Shown in pieces: positions 1 to 9,069 of a stretch of 40,093 nucleotides of DNA. This DNA comes from Rickettsiales bacterium UBA1997. Lineage in GTDB: Bacteria; Pseudomonadota; Alphaproteobacteria; Rickettsiales; UBA1997. The notes beneath the pieces are model-generated. The model was not told the DNA's origin. It saw only the letters and a list, made by a program, of their open reading frames with translations, and made no database searches. Each line of letters opens with the position of its first letter. Position 1 is the stretch's first letter. Made by a program: the position numbers and the translations under genes. The DNA lies in NCBI GenBank assembly GCA_002335845.1, contig DDCV01000145.1, forward strand, positions 1 through 40,093. Direction: 5' to 3'.

Positions 1-991
1 GAAAAAAAATTTTCCAAATATAAGACTAAGAAGACTTCGCAATAATAGCCCTATTCGAAATCTAATTAGGGAGAATATATTGTCTCCTCATGACTTAATA
101 CAGCCAATTTTTATCATAGAAGGAAACAATAAAACTGAAAAAATTAAGTCAATGCCTGATATTTATAGAATGAGTATAGATATTGCAATTAAAGAAATAA
201 AGATTTTAAAAAAACTTGGTATTCAAGGTATAGCTTTATTTCCATGTATCGAGAAAAAACATAAAGATATTAAGGGAACAGAATCATTTAATCAAGATGG
301 TTTGATGCAAAGGGCTATAAGAAGTATTAAAAAATCTGTGAAAGATATTGCAATAATAAGTGATGTTGCTTTAGATCCATATACGGTTCATGGGCAAGAT
401 GGAATACTAGGGGCTAATAAAGAAATTCTTAACGATGAAACTATAGAGGTATTGGTTCAACAATCTTTAAGTCACGCTGAATGTGGAGTAGATATAATAG
501 CTCCTTCAGATATGATGGATGGAAGAATAAAAGCTATTAGAAAATCTCTAGAAAAAAATAAATTTATAGATACAAAAATTTTATCTTATTCCGCAAAATA
601 TTCATCAAATTTTTATGGGCCTTTCAGGGATGCCGTAGGTTCTGTTAAAAATCTTGGAGCTCTTAATAAAGATACCTATCAAATGGATTATGCAAATAAA
701 AAAGATTCTATACGTGAAGTAGAAATGGATATATCAGAGGGCGCAGATATTATTATGATTAAGCCTGGAATGCCATATTTAGATATAGTTTCAAAAATAG
801 ATGATTTATTTAATGTGCCAATATTTATTTATCAGGTTAGCGGTGAATATGCAATGATAAAAGCTGCTTCAAAAAATAACTGGTTAGATGAAAAGAAGGT
901 AGTTCTAGAATCTCTTATGTGCATGAAAAGAGCAGGGGCTAATGCAATTATTACTTACTATGCAAAGGATGCATTAAAATGGATGAAGTGA
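1..991 (+). CDS. hemB: Delta-aminolevulinic acid dehydratase (porphobilinogen synthase), 5' end outside window
   Basis: HemB condenses two 5-aminolevulinate molecules into porphobilinogen, the second common step of haem synthesis, in the cytosol. The reading frame is open to base 1: the codons before the TTG at 80 encode an arginine-rich stretch (RLRRLRNN, then LIRENILSPHDL) typical of the HemB N terminus and contain no ATG, so the true start lies upstream of the window. The two Schiff-base lysines are visible, in SYSAKYSSNF (codon at about 596) and in MIKPGMPY (codon at 761). The metal loop reads SDVALDPYTVHGQDG and lacks the three cysteines of zinc-type enzymes, so this is the magnesium-type HemB known from Pseudomonas. 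It overlaps aroE by 13 bp. hemC and hemD lie 27 kb away. Identification is secure. Confidence 0.96.
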   Translation, partial: KKNFPNIRLRRLRNNSPIRNLIRENILSPHDLIQPIFIIEGNNKTEKIKSMPDIYRMSIDIAIKEIKILKKLGIQGIALFPCIEKKHKDIKGTESFNQDGLMQRAIRSIKKSVKDIAIISDVALDPYTVHGQDGILGANKEILNDETIEVLVQQSLSHAECGVDIIAPSDMMDGRIKAIRKSLEKNKFIDTKILSYSAKYSSNFYGPFRDAVGSVKNLGALNKDTYQMDYANKKDSIREVEMDISEGADIIMIKPGMPYLDIVSKIDDLFNVPIFIYQVSGEYAMIKAASKNNWLDEKKVVLESLMCMKRAGANAIITYYAKDALKWMK

Positions 992-1785
992 GAAAATTTA
1001 CAGTCATAGGCAACCCTATAGGACATAGCCTATCTCCAGCAATCCACAAAGAATTTGCTAGACAGCAAGGTATTAGCATTCAATACAAAATGATTGAGCC
1101 AGAATCAGAAGATCATTTCGAAACACATACTCAAAGTTTCTTCTCTAAAAAAGGGTATGGTGCCAATATAACTATACCCTTCAAAGAACTAGCATTTAAT
1201 TTTGCTAATGAACATGATATATCTGCTTTAGAGTGTGAATGTGCTAATACTTTAATGGCGCACAATGGTAAAATTAAAGCTTTTAATACTGATGGAGAAG
1301 GGTTCCTTAAAGACTTAGAAAATAAAGATATAAATTTAATTCAAAAGAAAATATTGATACTTGGCGCTGGGGGCTCTGCAAAAAGTATTATAAATTCTCT
1401 AAGTAAAATACATATAGAAAAAATTGATATTTTAAGCAGAACTGAACAGAGAATAGACCAAATAATTGATAAACATAAAACTTCATCAAATATATCTCAT
1501 TATAAAAAAGGCTCAAAATATAATATAGTTATAAATACGACTCCTATTAGCCTAAATAATAATGAAATAAGTTTCCCAACTGATATCTTTGAAAGCTCAA
1601 GTATTAGCTATGATTTATTTTATTCCAAAAATATTACAAGTTTTCAGACTTGGTCTAAAAATAATGGTGTTAAAGAAACACATAATGGACTAGGTATGCT
1701 CATAGAACAGGCAGCATTATCCTATAATATCTGGAATAGTTTTAAGCCAGAAACAAAAGGTTTAAATAAAATTCTAGGTTTTTAA
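979..1785 (+). CDS. aroE: Shikimate dehydrogenase (NADP+)
   Basis: AroE reduces 3-dehydroshikimate to shikimate with NADPH in the cytosolic pathway to aromatic amino acids and chorismate (also the precursor for UbiC in this window). Visible motifs are the N-terminal substrate loop GNPIGHSLSP, the catalytic-lysine motif NITIPFKE (Lys69), NTDGEGF, the nucleotide-binding glycine loop LGAGGSAKS near residue 129, and the C-terminal GLGMLIEQAALS helix. At 268 residues it is of normal family length. The ATG at 979 lies inside hemB. A GTG at 988 that overlaps the hemB stop as GTGA is an alternative start and would still give a complete protein. The 3' end overlaps the convergent carbonic-anhydrase-like gene by 12 bp. 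Confidence 0.96.
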   Translation: MDEVRKFTVIGNPIGHSLSPAIHKEFARQQGISIQYKMIEPESEDHFETHTQSFFSKKGYGANITIPFKELAFNFANEHDISALECECANTLMAHNGKIKAFNTDGEGFLKDLENKDINLIQKKILILGAGGSAKSIINSLSKIHIEKIDILSRTEQRIDQIIDKHKTSSNISHYKKGSKYNIVINTTPISLNNNEISFPTDIFESSSISYDLFYSKNITSFQTWSKNNGVKETHNGLGMLIEQAALSYNIWNSFKPETKGLNKILGF

Positions 1786-2307
1786 TTTTAAATATTTATT
1801 CTTTAAGTCTACATAACCTTTTGCAGAATAAATTAAAAACTCCAATTCCTTATCAGTTAATTTTCGTGCTTTCTTTGCTGGACTACCCACATATAAATAA
1901 CCACTATCAATTATTTTACCGGGCCCAACTAAGGAGCCTGCTGCAATCATACATTCAGAATTAATAATTGCGCCATCTAAAATAATACTTCCCATGCCAA
2001 TAAGACATTTGTTCTTTATTGTGCAAGCATGTATAACTGCAGAGTGTCCAATGGTTACATCACTACCAATACTAAGAGGATATCCTGAAGGACAAAATTC
2101 TCCCGCATGAGTGACATGTAAGATAGAGCCATCCTGTATATTAGTTCTATCACCTATTGTTATACTATTTATATCCCCTCTAGCTACAGCCTGCGGCCAT
2201 AAGGCACTATCTTTCCCAATTGTTACATCACCTATTACAGTCGCTTGCTCATCTACATATGCGCTTATATGGATATTTGGTTTTTTATTATTGAAATTTC
2301 TAATCAT
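1774..2307 (-). CDS. Gamma-class carbonic anhydrase family protein (YrdA type, left-handed beta-helix)
   Basis: This is a hexapeptide-repeat protein of the YrdA/CaiE/gamma-carbonic anhydrase group, trimeric and metal-binding in characterised members. All three expected metal histidines can be seen: one in SILHVTH and two in TIGHSAVIHACT. RGDINSITIG, NIQDGS and GMGSIILDGA follow the family pattern, and GYLYVGSPAKKAR closes the helix as in E. coli YrdA. I start it at the ATG at 2307 because AGGA stands 8 nt upstream and the protein then begins like YrdA. An in-frame ATG at 2349 would add 14 residues but has no visible ribosome site. It diverges from the Fae-like gene across 67 bp. Whether it hydrates CO2 is not shown; many YrdA-type members have no demonstrated activity. 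Confidence 0.88.
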   Translation of the reverse strand: MIRNFNNKKPNIHISAYVDEQATVIGDVTIGKDSALWPQAVARGDINSITIGDRTNIQDGSILHVTHAGEFCPSGYPLSIGSDVTIGHSAVIHACTIKNKCLIGMGSIILDGAIINSECMIAAGSLVGPGKIIDSGYLYVGSPAKKARKLTDKELEFLIYSAKGYVDLKNKYLKLKT

Positions 2308-2374
2308 TCGTCTATTCCTTTTCATAAACTTAACATATATTATAGGCATAAATTCACTCAGGTAGGAAAAATAT
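2308..2374. promoter_or_regulatory. Divergent intergenic region between the carbonic-anhydrase-like and fae-like genes
   Basis: This 67-bp gap must hold the promoters of both divergent genes unless the nine-gene fae operon is read from elsewhere. It contains TATATTATAG-like sequence around 2335-2345, which could supply a -10 box for fae, and AGGTAGG about 10 nt before the fae ATG as a ribosome site. I see no convincing -35 hexamer and no clear operator palindrome. Confidence 0.35.
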
Positions 2375-2923
2375 ATGAACGAAAAATTTATAATGAAAAT
2401 AGGAGAGGCTTTAGTTGCGGGTGGTCCTGCTGGAACAGCTGCAGAACCAGAAGTTGTGATAGGTGAACTAGATGGTCCATTTGGAACAGCTTTTGCTAAC
2501 TTAATTGGAGATCAATCAAAAGGTCATTCAAAAGTTCTCGCAATAATGAATACAGATATAATGGTTAAACCTGCAACGCTGATGGTTAGTAAAGTTACTG
2601 TTAAAGAAAATAGATATACAAATATATTAATGGGTACTGTGCAAGCTGCTATAGCAAATGGAGTTCTTGATTCTGTTAGAAATGGCGATATACCCAAAGA
2701 AAGAGCAAATGACCTTGGAGTAATTGTATCGGTATGGCTGAATCCATCAGTATCTAATGATGATAACCTAGACCATAAAATTCTCTTTGATATTCATAGA
2801 AAGGCCACTAGCCAGGCCATTCATAAAGCAATGACTAATAAACCCGATATAGACTGGCTTCTTGAAAATCAAGAATCTATAATCCATAAATATTTTCAAA
2901 TGGGGCTAGATGGAAAAATATAA
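2375..2923 (+). CDS. Formaldehyde-activating enzyme family protein (Fae-like, catalytic His apparently absent)
   Basis: Fae catalyses condensation of formaldehyde with tetrahydromethanopterin in methylotrophs. This 182-residue protein matches the family along most of its length: GEALV at 10-14, TAF at 38-40, KPATLMVSKVTV in place of the KPNTLMFNKVTI of known Fae, then a GTVQAAIANGVLDSV helix. In my hand alignment the stretch that carries the catalytic histidine in Methylobacterium Fae (VAHIDLIIG) reads AAEPEVVIG here, so His becomes Glu24, after a 2-residue insertion. It may therefore be a Fae paralogue with another role, such as aldehyde binding or sensing, rather than a true Fae. It heads an operon and overlaps ubiA by 14 bp. 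No other methanopterin-pathway gene lies in the window. Family membership is confident, function is not. Confidence 0.82.
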   Translation: MNEKFIMKIGEALVAGGPAGTAAEPEVVIGELDGPFGTAFANLIGDQSKGHSKVLAIMNTDIMVKPATLMVSKVTVKENRYTNILMGTVQAAIANGVLDSVRNGDIPKERANDLGVIVSVWLNPSVSNDDNLDHKILFDIHRKATSQAIHKAMTNKPDIDWLLENQESIIHKYFQMGLDGKI

Positions 2924-3758
2924 ACTATATTTACAATTAATGAGGGTAGATAAGCCAATAGGATTTCTCCTATTAATGTGGCCAGTCGTATGGGCATTTA
3001 TGATTTCTACCCAAGGCAGCCCTAATATAATATATTTAATAATATTTGCAGTTGGGATTGTTGCCACAAGATCAGCAGGATGTATTATCAATGATTACTT
3101 TGATCAAGATTTTGATATTAAAGTAGAAAGAACAAAAAATCGTGTTCTTGCTTCAAAAAAAGTTTCAAATCAAGAAGCCCTGACTTTGTTTGGACTATTA
3201 ATTACCGTATGCTTTATATTATTATTGATGTTGGGTTTTAAAATTATATTATTAACAATATTCTCCTTGATTTTATTAATCATATATCCTTTAACTAAAA
3301 GGTATTTTAAAATACCTCAATTAATTTTAGGAATGGCATTCGGTTCCAGCATACCAATGGTATTTATGCTAGAAAAAGGCTCCATTGATATCAATTGTAT
3401 ACTGTTATATATATTAACAATTATATGGGCAATCGTGTACGACACTTATTATGCAATGGCAGATAAAGATGATGATAAAAAGATTGGTATAAAATCATCC
3501 GCATTATTTTTTGGAGAAAAAGATATAAAATATTCTCTAAACTTACATTACAGTATTGTTATAGGATTTATGTTTTTAGGACTAATAAACTCTTTTGATC
3601 TAGTATATTATTTTTTTGTGCTGATATCGTTACTATGCGTTATCTACCAGAACCTACTAGTCAGATCAAGGAAGCCTTACCAATGCATATCTGCATTCGA
3701 AAATAATAATATCTTTGGATTAATAATTACTTTTGGTCTAATATTTAATTATATTTGA
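2910..3758 (+). CDS. ubiA: 4-hydroxybenzoate polyprenyltransferase
   Basis: UbiA is an integral membrane prenyltransferase that attaches the polyprenyl tail to 4-hydroxybenzoate in ubiquinone synthesis. The two aspartate-rich motifs that hold Mg2+ and the prenyl diphosphate are present: NDYFDQDFD at residues 61-69 and a second motif beginning [13 protein letters not shown] near residue 177. The protein has several hydrophobic helices, starts with the typical LMRVDKPIG segment and has 282 residues, as expected. The gene overlaps both its neighbours, fae-like upstream (14 bp) and bioB downstream (4 bp), so it is probably translationally coupled. Its substrate-producing partner UbiC is encoded separately at 18139-18669. 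Confidence 0.95.
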   Translation: MEKYKLYLQLMRVDKPIGFLLLMWPVVWAFMISTQGSPNIIYLIIFAVGIVATRSAGCIINDYFDQDFDIKVERTKNRVLASKKVSNQEALTLFGLLITVCFILLLMLGFKIILLTIFSLILLIIYPLTKRYFKIPQLILGMAFGSSIPMVFMLEKGSIDINCILLYILTIIWAIVYDTYYAMADKDDDKKIGIKSSALFFGEKDIKYSLNLHYSIVIGFMFLGLINSFDLVYYFFVLISLLCVIYQNLLVRSRKPYQCISAFENNNIFGLIITFGLIFNYI

Positions 3759-4822
3759 ATAATATGAAAAATCTTGATATTAAAAATGACTGGACAGTTC
3801 TTGAATTGCAAAAACTATATGATTTGCCATTTAATGATTTGCTATGGAGATCCCATGAATTACATAGAAAATATCATAATCCAAATGAAATTCAAATATC
3901 TACATTAATGTCTATAAAAACAGGTGGCTGCCCGGAAGATTGTAAATACTGCTCTCAAAGCATACGATATGATACCGATATAAATCTTGAAAAAACATTA
4001 CCCTTGTCAAATATCATAAAACAAGCCAAAGATGCTAAAGAAAGCGGAGCAACTAGATTCTGTATGGGCGCAGCTTGGAGAAATTTAACTAAAAGTAATC
4101 TAGCAAAAGTTAAAGAAATGGTAAAAGAAGTTAAAGACCTGGGTTTGGAAACATGTGTCACATTAGGAATGCTTTCCGGAACTCAAGCAGAAGAATTAAA
4201 AGAAGTAGGATTAGATTACTATAATCACAATCTAGATACTTCAGAAGAGTATTATAAAAAAGTTGTTACTACTCGTACATATCAGGACAGACTTGATACT
4301 TTAAAACATGTTAGAGATGCTGGGGTCAAAGTATGTAGTGGAGGGATATTGGGCCTAGGAGAGGAAAATATAGATAGAGTAAAATTAATTCAAGTTTTAG
4401 CTAACCTAGAAGTACATCCAGAGTCAGTCCCAATAAACAGATTAGTGAAAGTTGAAGGGACTCCATATTTTGACAATTTTGATGTAGATGAATTTGATTT
4501 TATTCGAGTTATAGCGCTAGCTAGAATTGCAATGCCAAAAGCTTATGTTAGATTATCGGCAGGAAGAGATGCGATGAATGACCAAATGCAAGCATTATGT
4601 TTTTTTGCAGGTGCAAATTCAATTTTTTATGGCGAAGAATTATTAACTACAAAAAATTCAACAATAGATCATGACCGCAAACTTCTTAAAAAGTTAAAAA
4701 TTAATACAATGGGCAACTCAAATAGTTCTGAGAAGATTGAGTCAGATGAACTTCCTACTGAAAAAAAATTAAAAGATATACCTATAGCTATTAATAATAT
4801 TCAAAAACCACATGCATCATAA
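3755..4822 (+). CDS. bioB: Biotin synthase (radical SAM)
   Basis: BioB inserts sulfur into dethiobiotin to form biotin with two iron-sulfur clusters and S-adenosylmethionine. The radical-SAM motif CPEDCKYC is present (Cys59, 63 and 66, counted from the first start), followed by FCMGAAWRN, the [13 protein letters not shown] segment and GGILGLGE, all typical of BioB, and a C-terminal [12 protein letters not shown] element. The TTG at 3755 overlaps the ubiA stop; an ATG at 3764 is equally possible. The C-terminal 40 or so residues are lysine- and serine-rich and poorly conserved. The next gene is bioF, but bioA, bioC, bioD and bioH are not in the window. Confidence 0.97.
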   Translation: MNNMKNLDIKNDWTVLELQKLYDLPFNDLLWRSHELHRKYHNPNEIQISTLMSIKTGGCPEDCKYCSQSIRYDTDINLEKTLPLSNIIKQAKDAKESGATRFCMGAAWRNLTKSNLAKVKEMVKEVKDLGLETCVTLGMLSGTQAEELKEVGLDYYNHNLDTSEEYYKKVVTTRTYQDRLDTLKHVRDAGVKVCSGGILGLGEENIDRVKLIQVLANLEVHPESVPINRLVKVEGTPYFDNFDVDEFDFIRVIALARIAMPKAYVRLSAGRDAMNDQMQALCFFAGANSIFYGEELLTTKNSTIDHDRKLLKKLKINTMGNSNSSEKIESDELPTEKKLKDIPIAINNIQKPHAS

Positions 4823-4828
4823 AAATAA

Positions 4829-6013
4829 GTGTCTGATTTCAAAAATATAATCTTAAGTTTAAAGAAAGATAATAATTATAGAAATAGAATAGCTACTGAG
4901 TCTGCCCAAGACTCGTTAATAAAAGTTTCTGGAAAAATATTAAATAATTTCTCTAGTAATAACTATTTAAACTTAGCAAATAATAAGAAACTCAAAATAA
5001 AATTAAAAAAACATATAGATAAATATGGTATTGGTTCAGGGGCATCGCCACTAATAAGTGGTTATAGTAAAGCACATGAAAATCTTGAAAAGTATATAAC
5101 TAAATTACTAGGGTTTGAGTCCACATTAATATCTAACTCTGGATATTTAACTAATGTAGGTTTAATTAATGCTATTTCAGAAAATGAAATTACTATCTTT
5201 CAAGACAAAGGAAATCATAGCTCTATTATCGAAAGCTCAAGGCTTTCAAAAACAAAATTAGTAAGATATAAGCATCTTGACTATGATGATTTAGAAGCTA
5301 AAATAAAAAAGATAAAATCTCCAACAAAAATTATATTTACAGATACTGTATTCAGTATGACTGGAGAGAAAGCAGATTTACTCAAAATCTCATCAATTGC
5401 AAAAAAGCATAAGGCATTACTCTTTGTTGATGATGCTCATGGTTTTGGTGTTTTAAGAAAAAATGAAAAAAAATTTCCTAGTTCTATTAATAATTTAAAT
5501 TTAGATAAAATAAAAATTGATGCATATGTAGCAACCTTTGGGAAAGCTGTTGGAACATTTGGGGCTTTTGTTTGCGGTTCCAAAGAATTAATCGACTTAC
5601 TTATTCAAAAATCTAAGCCATATATTTATTCTACAGCATTACCTCCTGCCTTGGTCGAAACTACCTTAGAAAGCATAAAAATGATAATGGATGATAAAAA
5701 GATAGTGAAAAATTTATATTCTAATATTATTTATTTCAAGAAGCTTATAAAAAAATTTAAAATAAATATAAATAGTTCTGATACTCCCATCCAAACCATG
5801 ACAATCGGTAACCCAAAAGAAGTTATGGATATCTGTAAAAAAGCAAAAAAATTAAATATATTTCTGCAAGGGATAAGATATCCAACAGTGCCTATAAATC
5901 ATGATCTTATTAGGATTAATTTAACTAGCGGTCATAGCAAAAAACAAATACAATCATTAGTAGAATTTTTAAATACTATTAAACAATTAAAATTTAATGA
6001 TAACTTGACATGA
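4829..6013 (+). CDS. bioF: 8-amino-7-oxononanoate synthase
   Basis: BioF is the PLP enzyme that condenses pimeloyl-ACP (or -CoA) with alanine in biotin synthesis. Recognisable elements are FSSNNYLNLA, GIGSGASPLISGYS, the DKGNHSSI histidine that stacks on the cofactor, the cofactor-binding VDDAHGFGVL and the Schiff-base lysine in TFGKAVGTFGAF (Lys239). The gene starts with GTG at 4829, six bases after bioB. Its 394 residues match the family. Related 2-amino-3-ketobutyrate CoA ligases share this fold, but pairing with bioB and the FSSNNYLNL start favour BioF. It overlaps coaBC by 4 bp (ATGA). The protein is very rich in Lys, Asn and Ile because of the AT bias. Confidence 0.92.
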   Translation: MSDFKNIILSLKKDNNYRNRIATESAQDSLIKVSGKILNNFSSNNYLNLANNKKLKIKLKKHIDKYGIGSGASPLISGYSKAHENLEKYITKLLGFESTLISNSGYLTNVGLINAISENEITIFQDKGNHSSIIESSRLSKTKLVRYKHLDYDDLEAKIKKIKSPTKIIFTDTVFSMTGEKADLLKISSIAKKHKALLFVDDAHGFGVLRKNEKKFPSSINNLNLDKIKIDAYVATFGKAVGTFGAFVCGSKELIDLLIQKSKPYIYSTALPPALVETTLESIKMIMDDKKIVKNLYSNIIYFKKLIKKFKININSSDTPIQTMTIGNPKEVMDICKKAKKLNIFLQGIRYPTVPINHDLIRINLTSGHSKKQIQSLVEFLNTIKQLKFNDNLT

Positions 6014-7245
6014 ACATACTAACTAACAAAAATATTCTACTAGGAATTACTGGAAGTATAGCTGCATATAAAGCTGCTGATATTGCTAGTAGATTAAAAA
6101 AAGAAGGTTGTAATGTAAAAGCTGTAATGACAAAAAGCTCTGAGCTATTTATAACAGAGACAACTCTTGAATCTTTATCTGGAAATAAAGTAATCTCTGA
6201 AGATGAAGGTTCAAATACTGTAACTAATTTTACACATCTTGACTTGGCTAAATGGGCAGATGTAATTCTTATAGCCCCATGTACAGCAAACTTCATGAAT
6301 AAACTAGCCAATGGTCATGGAGATGGCTTGCTATCTACAATATGTCTGGCCTTTACTAAATCATTATTTGTTGCACCTGCCATGAATCCAGACATGTGGA
6401 ATAACAAGGTAACCCAGGCGAGCATTGAAAAACTTAATGATGCAGATATTAAAATAATTGGGCCTAACTATGGCAGTCATGCGTGCGGAGACATAGGTTA
6501 TGGAAGAATGACTCATCCCGAAGAAATAATTGAAAAAATTAAAGAGCGCAGCAAAACATCTCAGTTATCAGGAAGTAGAATCCTTATTACTGCTGGTCCC
6601 ACAAGAGAACCTATAGACCCAGTAAGATTCATGAGTAATTATAGTTCAGGCAAGATGGGATATGCTATTGCAGTAGCTGCAAAGGCAAAAGGGGCCAGTG
6701 TAGAACTAATATCAGGTCCGGTTGCGTTAAACCCCATTACAGATATAAGCACAACATATGTTGAAACTTCATCAGAGATGTACGAGTCTGTTAAAGAAAA
6801 AGTTTCTAATTTTGATATTTTTATTTCAACAGCAGCTATTGCAGACTACAAACCTGCGAGTTATTCAGATATAAAATATAAAAAAAATGAAAATAATATT
6901 ACTATAGAGTTCACAAGAGGTGTAGATATATTAGAAACTATATCTAAAAAATATAAAAATCTTTTTACTGTAGGTTTTGCTGCTGAAACAAATAGTTTAA
7001 AAGAAAATGCACAACAAAAATTAGCAAAGAAAAATCTTGATATAATAGTCGGAAATATTGCGAATCATGAATTAAAACTAGGTTTTGAATCAGACTACAA
7101 TGAAGTGACAATACTATCTAATACAAATTCAAAAAAAATTAGCTATGATAAAAAATCAAATATCGCTAATAAAATTTTAGATTTTATAGCTATAGAATAT
7201 TCAAATAAACTTCAGCTAGTTAAAAGTAATGCTAAGAAAAGTTAA
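6010..7245 (+). CDS. coaBC: Bifunctional phosphopantothenoylcysteine decarboxylase / phosphopantothenate-cysteine ligase
   Basis: CoaBC performs two consecutive steps of coenzyme A synthesis. The N-terminal FMN-binding CoaC half shows [16 protein letters not shown], the catalytic-histidine segment [11 protein letters not shown], the substrate-binding APAMNPDMW and the redox cysteine in SHACGD (Cys159). The C-terminal CoaB half begins near residue 195 with [18 protein letters not shown] and has the [10 protein letters not shown] and AAIADYKP motifs. At 411 residues it is full length. It overlaps bioF by 4 bp and dut by 17 bp. Linkage to dut and algC is the arrangement found in Pseudomonas and many other Gammaproteobacteria. 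Confidence 0.97.
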   Translation: MNILTNKNILLGITGSIAAYKAADIASRLKKEGCNVKAVMTKSSELFITETTLESLSGNKVISEDEGSNTVTNFTHLDLAKWADVILIAPCTANFMNKLANGHGDGLLSTICLAFTKSLFVAPAMNPDMWNNKVTQASIEKLNDADIKIIGPNYGSHACGDIGYGRMTHPEEIIEKIKERSKTSQLSGSRILITAGPTREPIDPVRFMSNYSSGKMGYAIAVAAKAKGASVELISGPVALNPITDISTTYVETSSEMYESVKEKVSNFDIFISTAAIADYKPASYSDIKYKKNENNITIEFTRGVDILETISKKYKNLFTVGFAAETNSLKENAQQKLAKKNLDIIVGNIANHELKLGFESDYNEVTILSNTNSKKISYDKKSNIANKILDFIAIEYSNKLQLVKSNAKKS

Positions 7246-7678
7246 GATTAAAATCTTGGATAAAAACTTAAAAGATATGCCATCGTTTTCTACGCCTGGT
7301 TCTGCTGGTCTTGACTTAAGAGCTTCATTAGATAGTACGCTAATATTACTCCCCAACCAGACTGAATTAATACCAACTGGGGTTGCCATCTTTATAGATG
7401 ATAATGCTCATGCAGCATTAATACTTCCTAGATCTGGGCTAGGCCATAAACATGGAATAGTCTTGGGTAACTTAGTAGGCCTTATAGATTCAGACTATCA
7501 AGGCCAGCTTTTTGTTTCCTGTTGGAACAGGGGTAATGCTGAATTCAAAATTAACCCATATGATAGAATCGCTCAACTACTATTTATTACCATTGATCAG
7601 CCAAAGTTTGAGCTAGTACAAGATTTTGATGAAACAGAAAGAGGCGAAGGTGGTTTTGGCTCGTCAGGGAGAACATAA
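7229..7678 (+). CDS. dut: Deoxyuridine 5'-triphosphate nucleotidohydrolase (dUTPase)
   Basis: Dut hydrolyses dUTP to dUMP and pyrophosphate, keeping uracil out of DNA and feeding thymidylate synthesis. All five motifs of the homotrimeric dUTPases can be read in order: [27 protein letters not shown], the RIAQLLF strand and the C-terminal [11 protein letters not shown] arm that closes over the substrate. The 149 residues are of normal length. The start ATG lies within the end of coaBC, which suggests translational coupling. algC follows after 2 bp. Confidence 0.97.
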   Translation: MLRKVKIKILDKNLKDMPSFSTPGSAGLDLRASLDSTLILLPNQTELIPTGVAIFIDDNAHAALILPRSGLGHKHGIVLGNLVGLIDSDYQGQLFVSCWNRGNAEFKINPYDRIAQLLFITIDQPKFELVQDFDETERGEGGFGSSGRT

Positions 7679-7680
7679 GG

Positions 7681-9063
7681 TTGAATATTTCAAAGGAAAT
7701 ATTTAGAGCTTATGATATTAGAGGCCAATATCCTGAGCAAATTAATGAGGAACTGTATAATCTTCTCGGCAAAGCTTTGGGAACGAAAATATTAGAAGTT
7801 TCAAAAATAAAAAAAGTTAGTATCTGCATGGATGGAAGATTATCAGGGAAATCACTGAAGACAAATCTAATTGAAGGCATAATATCAACTGGTGTCGATG
7901 TAATAGATATTGGAATGCTACCTACTCCACTTTTATATTTTTCATTATATGACCTAAATATTGATAATGGGTTAATGATAACTGGAAGTCATAACCCAAA
8001 AGACTTTAATGGAATAAAAATGGTCATTAATGGTATGACTTTGTTTGATAAATATATTCTAGAGCTCTATGATTTAATAATCTCTAAAAAATTTGAATCT
8101 AACGGTAGACAAGGAAAAATTATTTATAATGAAGATATACTTGAACAATACATTAAAAAGATTACAGCAGACATTAGCATAGATTTTCCTTTTAATGTAT
8201 CGATTGATTGCGGTAATGGAGTAACAGGAGCTGTTGCTAAAAGTATTTTTTCTGCATTTAAAATTAATGCACATATAATAAACGAAAGTGTTGATGGAAA
8301 TTTTCCAAATCATCCCCCGGACACTTCTAATGAAAAAAATTTAGTTCAACTAAAAGATGAAATAAAAAGCAATAAATCTAGTATTGGGTTCGCATATGAT
8401 GGAGATGGTGACAGAATAATTGTTTTAAAAGGCAATGGAGATATTATTTGGCCTGATCAGCTTATGATACTATTTAGCCGAAGTATTTTAAAAAATAATA
8501 GAGATGCAAAAATTGTTTATGATGTAAAATGTACAAAGCATCTTGAAGATGAAATTATAAAAAATAATGGTATTCCAGTGCTTTCCAGGACTGGTCATTC
8601 CTTCATAAAAAAAGCAATGATTAAAGAAAAGGCATTGTTGGGGGGCGAGATGAGTGGACATATATTCTTTGCTGATAAATGGAAAGGCTTTGATGATGGT
8701 ATATATGCATCGATAAGATTATTAGAAATACTATCTAATAATGAAAATTATGAAGAAATACTGAATGATTTACCAGTATCAGTAACGACGCCTGAAATTA
8801 ATATACCATTCTCTGGCAATAATCATTTTACTTTCATGGATTTATTTGCAAAACTAACGAAATTCGATAATGCTAGTATTATTGATATTGATGGATTGAA
8901 AATAATATATCCAGATGGCTGGGCTTTGATAAGATGTTCTAACACTTCATCTAACTTAGTATTGAGATTTGAGGCAGATAATAAAAGTATTCTGAACAAG
9001 ATTCAGGGCATAGTAAAAAAGAATATGTTAATGGTTGATAATAATATAAAAATACCTTTCTGA
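7681..9063 (+). CDS. algC: Phosphomannomutase / phosphoglucomutase
   Basis: This is an alpha-D-phosphohexomutase that interconverts hexose 1- and 6-phosphates, supplying sugar nucleotides for lipopolysaccharide and exopolysaccharide. Four signatures are visible: FRAYDIRG at the N terminus, the phosphoserine loop TGSHNPKDFNG (Ser103), the metal loop YDGDGDRI (Asp240, 242 and 244) and the sugar-recognition loop GGEMSGHIFF. The 460 residues are typical of bacterial PMM/PGM. The start is TTG at 7681, just behind a purine-rich GGGAGAACATAAGG. Position between dut and argB is the same as for Pseudomonas algC, which is why I use that symbol. Whether the enzyme prefers mannose or glucose cannot be told from sequence alone. 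Confidence 0.92.
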   Translation: MNISKEIFRAYDIRGQYPEQINEELYNLLGKALGTKILEVSKIKKVSICMDGRLSGKSLKTNLIEGIISTGVDVIDIGMLPTPLLYFSLYDLNIDNGLMITGSHNPKDFNGIKMVINGMTLFDKYILELYDLIISKKFESNGRQGKIIYNEDILEQYIKKITADISIDFPFNVSIDCGNGVTGAVAKSIFSAFKINAHIINESVDGNFPNHPPDTSNEKNLVQLKDEIKSNKSSIGFAYDGDGDRIIVLKGNGDIIWPDQLMILFSRSILKNNRDAKIVYDVKCTKHLEDEIIKNNGIPVLSRTGHSFIKKAMIKEKALLGGEMSGHIFFADKWKGFDDGIYASIRLLEILSNNENYEEILNDLPVSVTTPEINIPFSGNNHFTFMDLFAKLTKFDNASIIDIDGLKIIYPDGWALIRCSNTSSNLVLRFEADNKSILNKIQGIVKKNMLMVDNNIKIPF

Positions 9064-9069
9064 GGAAAT

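Noticed and set aside
80..82. TTG at 80 as the hemB start
   Set aside because: The frame continues upstream to base 1 and encodes the conserved arginine-rich HemB N terminus, so the protein starts before the window.
2111..2466. Plus-strand ORFs opposite the carbonic-anhydrase-like gene and into fae
   Set aside because: They are shadows: antisense to a clear hexapeptide-repeat protein, and out of frame with fae.
2375..2923. Conclusion that the organism is a methylotroph
   Set aside because: One Fae-like gene with a doubtful active site and no other methanopterin or methanol-oxidation genes in the window is not enough.
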